The notes under the pieces: generated by a model
What the model saw: only the letters and a program-made list of their open reading frames with translations
What the model was told of the DNA's origin: nothing
The model's database searches: none
Made by a program: the position numbers and the translations under genes
NCBI RefSeq assembly: GCF_964340395.1
Contig: NC_135551.1
Span: forward strand, 25,229,003-25,293,002
Direction of reading: 5' to 3'
DNA from: Glandiceps talaboti
Taxonomy: Eukaryota; Hemichordata; Enteropneusta; Spengelidae
DNA: 64,000 nt
Shown here: piece by piece, positions 48,890-59,300 of the stretch
Numbering within the stretch: the first letter of the stretch is position 1
Layout of the letters: the number at the start of each line of letters is the position of its first letter

Positions 48890-49660
48890 GGGTTTTTCTC
48901 GCTGCTACATATTCATCTAGAACGATTGAAATCGAGTCGTAACTTCCCAAGAGATGAAGATCCCAGAGGGTTTATGGCCCATGGGAGAACAGGTGGTTGG
49001 ACGAAAAGCGCATGCTCAGAACAATCACTTGATATGAAATAAGATGTAAATTTATTCCTGACGTCAGACTGTGTACATGTTACAGAAAGTTAGACTGGGG
49101 CACCGAGATTTGGACAAACATTAAACAGACCTGTCCGGAAATACAAAACCCGGTATTTTGTGGTGTCATCTCACTCTACCTGCCAATTTCATAATCAATT
49201 GAATGCTCAGAGAAGATAAAATGTGGTGACAAGTTGAGTGGAGGACGAAATACGAAGAAAACTGTAAAGTTGTATGAACAATTAAAATCGATAGTTGGGG
49301 AGACGACACCATTGAAAAGGTGAGTGTACCACCATTGATGCAACCTGGCATGTCATAAACTGAGTGACATTGAAGTCACGACATATTGTTCGTCGCGTCG
49401 TGGTCCAACGATTTCGGAGAATGTTGGGAAAGTAAAACTTCATAGTTTGATCTTCCCAAGTTTGGGAAGAAGTTTTACAAGTACGTTTGGCCTATTTCAG
49501 AATACATACAGTAACACTAACAGTAACAGTGACACGATCATGTGTTTCGGAATGCATGCAATTAACCGTAAACGTTCAGAAAAGAGTTCGTACCGGAAAA
49601 CGTATACGTGTATTAACGTTAAATCAGCTAGTTTCATTTTGCTTGGAAGACACTCTTAAC
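48890..49660 (+). promoter_or_regulatory. CpG-richer block with a 5' splice donor: candidate promoter and leader exon of the convertase gene
   Basis: CpG is clearly denser than in flanking DNA (GAACGATTGAAATCGAGTCG, AAAAGCGCATGCTCAG, GGTCGTCGCGTCG-like words, ACCGTAAACG). At 49,319/49,320, AAAAG-GTGAGT is a near-perfect donor, and the next credible same-strand acceptor leading to a start codon is at 56,211-56,212. So a non-coding exon ending at 49,319 could splice over 6.9 kb to the signal-peptide exon. GCGCATGC at about 49,009 is part of an NRF1-like motif. Inference only; no TATA box or transcription start is fixed. Confidence 0.35.
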
Positions 49661-50119
49661 ATTTTATTCTAAACTGTGTAACTTTATTAAAACAATATAC
49701 AGACGAGCCACGTTGACAGACATTCCCGTGACTGATCGACGTTGGCACACCTCTTTCGTTTTGTAAACACTGCATAGTTGTGTATAGTGGTGGGTGTCAT
49801 AGAGAGATGAGAGCTAGGAAAGCCCCACTTCAAAACCTGACAATTAATAACTCTCAAGGATTTCATCTAGACAGCTCAGTTTGCAGAATAAAGTAGTTAT
49901 GATCACACAGTTATTATGCCAAAAAACGTTTATATTTCGTTTAGTTTATCCCAATTAATGAAGAGGAAAAAATCAATCTAAAGTTTGCTCCCTCTTCATT
50001 TCCCTCCAATATTGCCAATTCTTGACATTGCATAGTTGATGTCTCTATTTACATGTATGCTCTAACATAACACAGATTGTATATTTTTATACCATAATAT
50101 TTATTATACATATACAATG

Positions 50120-50344
50120 CATATATATATATATATATGCATGCATGCATGCATACATACATACATACATACATACATACATACATACATACATACATAC
50201 ATACATACATACATACATACATACATACATACATACATACATACATACATACATACATACATACATACATACATACATACATACATACATACATACATAC
50301 ATACATACATACATACATACATACATACATACATACATACATAC
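50120..50344. repeat. (ATAC)n microsatellite, about 48 units
   Basis: An AT run and four GCAT units lead into about 194 bases of near-perfect ATAC/CATA tetranucleotide. It generates open frames on both strands (Met-Tyr-Val-Cys and Thr-Tyr-Ile-His repeats) that are artefacts. Confidence 0.97.
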
Positions 50345-50540
50345 TTGTACTCCGACGTGGGCGTTAAATTTCGACTGACAGTTACAAATGGGGCTATTGA
50401 CCAATCAGGGAAAAGCGTGAAGACCGGTGTATCAGCAGAGTAGCAAATTTATCAAATGTCAGTGGCGGGAGTGTATTTTCTGTGTATGAGATCCAATTAA
50501 TGGCATCCAGGGAAGAGTGATTAGACGCAGACAATCATTT
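50345..50540. other. CpG-containing spacer between two CATA arrays
   Basis: CTCCGACGTGGGCG, TTTCGACTG, an inverted-CCAAT-type word (GACCAATCAGGG) and AAGCGTGAAGACCGGTG give this short spacer more GC than its flanks. It may be regulatory, or the unique core between two expansions. No exon is seen. Confidence 0.3.
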
Positions 50541-50541
50541 A

Positions 50542-50542
<1 letters not shown>

Positions 50543-50572
<30 letters not shown>

Positions 50573-50632
50573 CATACATACATACATACATACATACATA
50601 CATACATACATAAATCAATACATACATACATA
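50543..50632. repeat. second (ATAC)n microsatellite
   Basis: About 17 units to 50,611, an interruption (AATCAAT) and three more units. Confidence 0.95.
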
Positions 50633-51599
50633 AAATGTTTATATTTCGTTTAGTCTATGTGTCAGTTTTTATCTATTTATCTAGTTGTGTGGAGGTTGAT
50701 TTCAATAGAACATTCTTTGCAAAGATAAAATTTGTAGATGGTCACATCTCAAGTCCTGATTTTTCTAAAGGTACATGATACACGACTTTCCAAATTTTGA
50801 CAATAAATATGCCAAACATATTATGACTAAACATCTAATTTATTGATAGATGCTGAAGAATTTTTTTCTTATAGATTTTTTCCCAGTTATCAAAATTTAT
50901 TTAGAATGGACTATAACAGCACAGTCTGCATATTGTGTTTGCCTATTTCTGAATCACATAATTGTCTTCATTTACTTCTTTTACACTTCGTTAACTGTTA
51001 CAGAAGTATTGTGACTAACGAGTATCTTGTCTTAGGGTCAAAGTAATTAAAAACAATGAAATGTAAAATAAAATATAATCCCAACCTACCTCTACCCTAT
51101 TTGCTGAAGTCATGTTATCAGAAACAAACATATTTTTTTTTATTTTGCCATACTAGTCATCTCCCAAGGGTGTAGGCTTTCGCAGTCACTAATTTAATAT
51201 TTCATACAAAAGAATACAGTGTGTTTTAAAATTATTTTATTCAAATAAAGAATGAAAGAAGCCCAGAGACTGGAATAAGTCTAAGCAGTACACTAAAAAA
51301 TAATTCTACTGAGATGGGAAGCATACAATAATGTGTTTGTTATCAAGTCTTGAAATGTGAACAGAAGGCAGCGCTATTCCAAAAATGTAGATTTGACTCA
51401 ACAATGACATGGTAATTTTAAATTCAGCTAATTAAGTATGCAAATTAGTTGAAAAGGGTGTCTAATTTAAAGTATTGTTTACTCATTTTGATTGTTCTTG
51501 GGGTGTTTGGATTGTACATATATAATTAGGCCTGCATCTATAGACAATAGGTGGGAGACGTAATATGCTCCTGCTAGTTTAGTTTAGTCATAGACAGTG

Positions 51600-52100
51600 G
51601 AGGGGGATCTCAATATGGTTTAGTTTAGTTTAGTTTGGTTTATTTCAGTAAAACAACAAGATCGACAGTACAGATATACAAATAAAAACTGGTACAAATT
51701 GTTGAATTACTTGGATAACCAACAAAGTCAAAGACTTGTTTCCAGTGGGGTCCATACAGTGATTCAAGAAAGTGGTGGGATAAGCAAAGGGGTTTAACTA
51801 CATGAAATAGGAAAGAATAACAGAAGTAGGGAAAATGTAGAGACAAACTAACTTATACCGAATAAACTCGCTGTTTTCAGTGTCCCTTAGTGTACTGGAC
51901 AGATGTGATTTGACTGCTTTTTTAAAAGGCATTTCTTTGTGATATCTGTTTTATTGATGCTGGTATATTGTTTCATGCTGGTAGAGAAAACTTGCTGCTA
52001 GTAGGTAGTTTCAGCACAGCTTGAAACAGGCTAAGAGATACAGTTTGTCGAACATTGTTGTAATAATGTGGCTGCCTGCTAGACCAATGGACATTAATTG
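51600..52100 (-). mobile_element. possible minus-strand retroelement fragment with an (AAACT)n-type tail
   Basis: On the minus strand the segment ends TGTTTTACTGAAATAAACCA followed by AACTAAACTAAACTAAACC: an AATAAA signal and a short pentamer tail, typical for a non-LTR element or a SINE. The 68-codon frame inside has no recognised motif. Family not identified. Confidence 0.35.
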
Positions 52101-53790
52101 AAAACTATAGCTGAAACTATTGTATAGGCTAAATCTGACTACCTGAAGCGAAGGCAGGTAAATTCAAACCCTGAAAACTGACTCAAAGTGTTCACTATTT
52201 GCACTTTTTAAAAACAAATATTTTTCTTCCCACAAGGCAAAATGATAAAAGTATAGTAGCAGCTCTATTTAATAAATGTCAAAAAAAATTTGGCAAATAA
52301 TAATTGTGAATATATTCTTGTAAATTTTTATTTTGTAAAGGTTAACATCACATTTAGGCTAAATAGAGTTAAAAGCAATTTAGATCAAATACACAAATAC
52401 CGGTATATTGTGCATGCTGTGTTACTACTTAGTACAGCTTTCAATGTTAACACTGAATTCAATCAATCAAAAAAATAATTTCCTGTGTTATTGTAATATT
52501 CTAGCGTGCATGATTCAACGTGTACTGACATGTAACTTAATATAATAACTAGTGATTTTAATTCATATTTTGATTCATATACAATTATGATTATGAAAAA
52601 ATAAACAAATAAATATGGAAATGTACTGGTATCTTTGTATGGGTAAGTCTTTGTGACCCGTTGTGATATTTGTGAACATTTTGGCTCCAGGCAACCGATA
52701 CTTAGCAAATCACAATATATAGGAAACTCTGAACACCATATGGTACAATTTATTTATCGTCTTTCCAGATTTACTTTTAATTATGTGTTTTGATTGTTGA
52801 TGCTAACGACAGTCGCGACCTAAAAGGTAAGATTTCCTTAAGTTTGATCCTCACCAATATGATACTACCAAACTAAAGAGACTTGAGAGTTTCAGTCAGA
52901 CAGGTTGACATCTCACACAACTACAGACAAGATACTAATAATACACAAGTACATAAAGTGATATATTTTATTTCGCTGTGAACACAAATTATCATCACTG
53001 GATGAAACAAGGAAGATTCAAACATAAAATTATTTATTTGTTTTCACGAGATAAAATGTAACATTTTATGCATGTGTTCACTATCAGAGTATTTTGTTTG
53101 TACAATTTGTAACAAAAACTGTGCATGTGCAAAACACCATGCTGTCTATTATAATAACTCTATGCTCACTCTAGTTTGGCAGTATATGTACAAACAAATT
53201 TTGTTGAGGTCACCACTTGTTTTGCCAACAGATATTTTTTAATGAAAGGAACAATTTGTCGCACTTATTTTTATACTTTTCATCTAGAAAAAATGGGGTT
53301 TTTTTATGTCAGCATTGATAAGTATAGTAATAAGGTTTATGTTTTAGCTTGTTGGTGGTAATATGTGTGTTTTACAAATATTTATCCATAGTTACTATCT
53401 ATATTGTAAAAATGAATATCTGAGTGTTTTGTGAAGGCTTTGGTATCTGGTGACAGAGGGGGAAAATCTGGAAACTTGAGATCACCATAATTTGTACTCT
53501 GTCATTTTACTGCGGAATTAAAATTTTGGTTGGGAAGATCCCTGGTATTAAAATAACTTGGGAAACTAAAATTGGTGTTATCATAACTTACTGAGTTATC
53601 ACCTGTAACTAAAATACATTTCACATTTCATATCAGTCATTCAAATATAAGTAGTCATTTTGTTCACTGTCAGTAGTATTATAGCTAGCTACATACATGT
53701 AGACTCTTTCACAGTCCTGAGAGCATTACTAAAAGGGCTGTATTGTATGTATCAATATCTACTGCATACTTGTACTCAAATATCCATGGG
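52101..53790. other. AT-rich non-coding DNA
   Basis: No gene, RNA gene or ordered repeat recognised in this stretch. Confidence 0.4.
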
Positions 53791-53792
53791 AT

Positions 53793-53931
53793 GTACTGTG
53801 GGCCCTCATAGACTACATCAAGGGCTAATTATTTGTTGATGTGTTACTGCAATGCCCCGCAATAACATGGAGCATCGCAGTAACAGTTATCAAATGATTA
53901 CCCCTATGTAGTCAATGAGGGCCCACAGTAC
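53793..53931. mobile_element. foldback element, 139 bp
   Basis: GTACTGTGGGCCCTCAT and its complement ATGAGGGCCCACAGTAC form the ends; CTACAT/ATGTAG continue the stem, and GTTACTGC / GCAGTAAC pair again near the middle. Nearly the whole unit is one imperfect palindrome, with no coding capacity. Confidence 0.8.
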
Positions 53932-54587
53932 AAGGATACAAGTTCAATTACATGTATGTGGTAGATATTGGTACATACAACAACAACAAAAAACATTTAG
54001 CGATGCTCAAAGGAATGTGAGAGAGTCTGCTAGCTACAGTGTGTTAATATAAAGTTATACAAAGTAACAGTGTAATCTGTGATGTATTGAAATATGTGTA
54101 CTATTATAACATTTCAAAAAAAATAAAACATTTTTATTCATTTTTATCCTTTTAATTTGACAACAGTTATGATTCTATATTTTATATTAATATTGTTTTA
54201 CAATTCTTTTCACCAATGTACATATGTTTCATATTGATATCATCATAGTGCAAGTACAAAATACCATAGCAACTTGGACCAAATTCATAGCAACAGTTTA
54301 GCTTAGGTCAAAATAAATACATGTATATGTATGAATGTGGGATAACTACATGTACAATTTCTTAAGCCTATTTCATAATTCATGATTCATGTTAATTCAA
54401 GTCCGCAAACAGAATTATTTACCTACTTTATACAAATTTAAATACAAATACCATAGCAACTGGGACTAAATCCCATAGCAAGAATGTATCTTTGACCAAA
54501 ACAAGCATGACTTTGACCAATTGGGTAAAGTGCAATTTCATAAATCTATATCTCCCATGGGAATTCGCATGTCTAGTTCATTGATTG

Positions 54588-54622
<35 letters not shown>

Positions 54623-55890
54623 TCATCATTTCACTTGCAACTGAAAGCAAGTAAAATGCAATTTTCAATTACATGAAGTTAGTCAATTAAAAAAAACATG
54701 AAATACAAAAAAAAGTCTGCAAACAGATTTGATTGTAAAAAGTAGCAAAATGAATTTAAAATACACATAGTCAGTAGTGCTACAACAATACTGGTGCTAT
54801 TTCTGTTATATTTTTTTTACAAAGGTATATTTGATAAATTGAAAAAATATGGTTAAGAATGCACATATGGCAAATTAGTATATGTATGGGCACATACATG
54901 TATGTACAAGTGTCGATGTAAATTTTAACATCCTGAAATAAAAAACCCACAGTTCTTTGTTGAGTTTTGATGTGAACGAATGTTGAATATTTGTTTACAT
55001 ACCAAAGTGTATTTTTAAAATGGCTTAAAGGTAAGGTAAGTGTTACTTATCTCTAGGAATTTGTATAAATTTGTTAAAATTGATATTAATTTACATACTT
55101 TATATTTACACACTTTCATACATTCATAATTTGAAAGTGTTATGTATGATGTAGGACTCGCTTGACTACCAACCAGACATTTAAAAAAATATATACATGC
55201 ACGTATAAATTTGAGTTGAGAGTGCAAAAACCTCATCATGTTAATTAGTACCAGTCTGTAAGTAGAAGAGATTCAATAATTTTCTTGTACATTGAGGCTT
55301 AATTTTGTTGAGGAACTGTTTTGAAACACTTCCTGAATATCTGGGGAATCTTTGGTAGAATTTACTAAGTGTCATTCTCAACTAAAATGTTTTAAATACA
55401 TGTCTGACATGAATATTATTTTCTCTCTTTCGAGATGAGGAGATAAATTATGACTTTAAATTTAATACTAATTGTTTCTGGACTTTTCTGTCAAACTTTC
55501 ATAGTATAAAGAGAGAAGGGAAATCTTGAAAAAAATAAATATATTTCCTGTATTATTTAGTGATGATGTTTTTGATGACATGTCAGCCCTACAATATTTG
55601 TCTTCAGGATGTTTAGCAGGTCAAATCTACCTGAGTTTCTTTACCAATATAGTTTCTCTACTAAAGTTTAAACTGTTCGGTACTAGGTATATGGAATCTT
55701 TGAAATTTTACCACTTTTCCCTTATAAGGTTACTAATCCATTGGCAAGAACAGTCATTATTTTGTCCTTATTAATGGCAACATTTCAATCGAGGGTCATC
55801 ACATTAGTGTTATCTTAATCATTCTTCTGTTGTTGACCAACTTTTTCTATATACAAACCCCCACCCCCTAGTAGTTCTTCCGAACAACTG
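53932..55890. other. AT-rich non-coding DNA with a (TTGA)n run
   Basis: (TTGA)n lies at 54,583-54,622. Two nearby blocks (about 54,260-54,310 and 54,445-54,500) share ATACCATAGCAACT and CATAGCAA words, a weak diverged repeat. No gene is seen. Confidence 0.45.
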
Positions 55891-55899
55891 TTCTTCACA

Positions 55900-56166
55900 C
55901 ATAGATTTTAATCTGAATCTGAAGTGGACATCTTTTTAGCAATTTAGACACATAATAACATACTGTATTTTTTTGTATTTTTAATGTATATATGTGTCTA
56001 TTTTTTATCTCGACTCTGTGTGAGAAGAGCCTTTGGCTGAACAGTCCCACAGGACTAACACTGACGCCAGTGGTCCCTACTTCACTTCTCTCTGTACAGC
56101 TTGGGATACTTTTTTTGCTGAACCTCATATCGAGTTTAAATAAAGTCTAATAATAATAATAATACT
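55900..56166 (+). mobile_element. possible retroelement 3' end just upstream of the convertase exon
   Basis: A GC-richer stretch (AGAAGAGCCTTTGGCTGAAC, AGTCCCACAGGAC, GACGCCAGTGGTCC) runs into TTTAAATAAAGTCTAATAAT and an (AAT)n tail ending at 56,163. An AATAAA-like signal plus trinucleotide tail is typical of non-LTR or SINE 3' ends. The tail ends 47 bases before the splice acceptor of the signal-peptide exon. Confidence 0.4.
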
Positions 56167-56212
56167 GTGATACCAACCTTGACACCTTCATATTCTGTGT
56201 TTTGTTTAATAG

Positions 56213-56385
56213 GAAATAGTATGAAGACTGTGATACCACTAATAGTGGTAGTTTGTATGATAGTAGCATGTTCTGAAGCTAAGAAAGATACAACATATGT
56301 AAATGAATGGGTAGTAGCAATAGATGGAGATGAGAATGCAGCAAGAGAGGTGGCTGAAACTCATGGATTTGTTTATTTACAAAAG
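56213..56385 (+). CDS. PCSK1/PCSK2-like: convertase exon with signal peptide and start of pro-domain
   Basis: Acceptor TTTTGTTTAATAG ends at 56,212; GAAATAGT leads to ATG at 56,221. Met-Lys-Thr then a hydrophobic core (VIPLIVVVCMIVAC) and small residues before KKDTT give a typical signal peptide, which is why I choose this Met over the in-frame one at 56,167, which lies upstream of the acceptor. The exon ends QK at 56,385 before GTAAGC, phase 0. Confidence 0.85.
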
Positions 56386-59300
56386 GTAAGCTGATCAACC
56401 AATATTGTAACTTTCATACTTTTTACAAAGTCTTACGGAAAAAGTACACTTTCATTTTTCGGGGAAATTTTCTGGCGAATGTGCGAATCTGTTTACTGAT
56501 ATATTTTTGCATATTTCACCAATTTGTAAAATATTGTATGTTTCCTTTTTCCAAATACTATTATGATATAAAATTATGATCACAAGTATTTGTAATTTGA
56601 AATGTACTGTGTACAGTATGCTACACTATGAGTATAAGGTATTATCTCTGGAGAAAGTGACATAGGGTGAGAGCGTTAACAATGTTGTCAAAACAATTAT
56701 AACATTACAACAACATTACAATCATTTACTAAGCCCTCTTGCGAAAAAGACCTGGAAAGACCTCTGACAAAGTTGATCGCCTACGAAAGGGAATGCAAGC
56801 ACATATCAGGCAATGGCTGTGATTTGTACTAAATCTGTGCCCACATATATGCCTGCAGAAATTCAACTGGAATGTCAAAAGCTACCTTGTGTTAATCCAA
56901 CAGCTGTCTATACATGTATATACACCCATAGACAGTGGAAAGAACAAAGAATCGCAATAGAGCTGTTTGGTGTATGATACACCAAACAGCTCTATTGCGA
57001 TGATACACCAAACAGCTGTATTGCGATTCTTTGTTCTTTCCTTGGGAAAACTTCCGGAAGATTTGCTTCAATCTATATGAAGTGTCTCTTCTTTTGTGAA
57101 ATGTTCACATAGTTATATAAAAAGAAGACAGCTTTATTTGGGTAAAAGTTTTGTAGTAACCAGTTGTTGGGATTAGTCATCACAGTCTGTGGATTTGTTG
57201 ACGTTTTGATATTTAAATCAAGGTATTGTAACTATGCAGAGCCACGTCATCAGTGGACTTTATCAGTACATGTACATAGAAGTCTTTCATCAGCTATATA
57301 CGTCACTGAGTAGGATAAAAGAAAGTGATGAATTTCGACTAAAAGCCCCCAGATTCGAAATCTTTTCTATTTTTCAGTACACTAATACTTGCCCGATTCA
57401 AAATTGATAAAATCTTTTTTGAAAACATTTGAAGTCTCCTAATTAGCTGAGTTACCTGTCTACAAGGATTTTTGTGGTAGTTCCATACTCTTAATTGGCG
57501 TAAATAATTTACCTACATGTAGTACATTTTGACTAAATTGCTCGGCTTTAGCTTCACATTGTAATGCATATTCAGATTCAGATTCAGATACTTAATTGCC
57601 ATATGTATAAAAAATATTGGAATGTAACCTTTCAAGAATGTTCCTAGTAAAGTCAATGTAAAAAAGGATGGATAAAAAACAGCAACATAAAAGTGAAAAT
57701 CAGGAGTCATTTAATAAAAAATAATATTGTTACGGTTTAATCTTTAATCAGAACATTATTGAGTTCAAAATTACAACAAAATATGATTTTAGGGCAAGGA
57801 AATAGCATTTTTGGTTGTCTACAAGTTGCATCATTTGTGGAAATTTAGTGTACACTGGCTTGAATTCTGTTTATTAACGTAAAAAAAGACCGGACTACTC
57901 ATACAATTATAAATTTGAAGGATGCTGAGAGAGTTGATCACTATGTAATCATTTGTACTTGTGTAAAGAACAATAATTATGGTGTATAATTATTTGATAA
58001 CTGGAATATGCACCAACTTCTCAATATGGAGACATTTTTGAAACCTGTATTTAAATTTTGGATGCAATCTTCTATGTTAAGTTTTCATTGAGATGACTAT
58101 TTGTTTTCATGTTATATGTTTTTATGTACCTAATACAAACAATGGTAAACATTGCTATATGTACATGTATAGACCTGAACAGGTGTGACGTCAACAGATT
58201 GCATTCACTATACACATACATGTATACAGATTTATATACTGTATATATGAATGAAGCTGTATATATATGTCAGTGTTTTCTTAAGGGCAGTATTAATAGG
58301 TAAAACTTACCCGAGTTCCCTACATTATAGTCATTTTGTCAACCTGATTGGATAATTTTGTGTTGGGATTTTCAAACTGTTTTAACAGCTTTTTGCAATT
58401 CTAGTCACAAGCGTAGGTACGAGAGATTGAATGAAATACACAGTAAGCACTGTAAACATGCGAAAACTGGTTAAAAGGCTGTATCCATCCAGGGTTTTAG
58501 CTCTAGTGTTATTGTAAGAATGATTACATGTATGTGATCATTCTTTTGTTATGTACCAATTTTTTCTATATCTCTGCCAAAAATAAGATTTTTCGATCTA
58601 GATTTCAATCCTTATCTGATGTGGGCCTTAAATGGCTTTGCATACTGAAAATATACACTGTAGATTGTTATAGCCTTGGTGCATAGTATGCTTAGTTCTT
58701 TAGGTCCATATTGAGTTTCTTCTCTGCTATTATTGTATGTTTTGTATAGTTTGTATTCAGAATTGTGTTTCTTCTGAAAAGGTGTTGAAATCAACAGGTG
58801 GTTGTTTTAGCCTTTGTACTGTAGCAAACTGGATGGTTGACATGGCAACTGTTCTCACAATATAACCTGTGAACTCAATATAAATTTAATTTGTTTGGCC
58901 ACTTTAATTATTATATCCAGAAATAATAGTTACAAATGTGGGCACACCATGAAAATCAATTGATTAGGCCAAAAAATATGTTGCTCCAGGTCAGCACACA
59001 TATCACTTAAATACCCTCGTGTTCGCCTATTTTTTTCATGTTTGTCCAGCCCATACTGCAGATCTGTGGGGAAACACCAAAATAACCCTCCCTATTTCAG
59101 TGAAGACAACTGCAGAGCCAATCATGAACAAGCAAATGACATCTGCCCCACATATACACTTGCTCTAAAGTACTACATCAAAAGAACAGTAACTGCCATA
59201 AATAGTAGATTGAGTGACAGGTTCGTTGAGAATCAAAAAAAAAAAATTGTGTAGTCGCACCACTTTTGACAAAATGTCCTGACCAGAAACAAGTCTATTT

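Noticed and set aside
50049-50443. Several open frames of 76-108 codons on both strands
   Set aside because: They are translations of the (ATAC)n microsatellite, with repeated four-residue patterns in every frame and no start or stop context of a gene.
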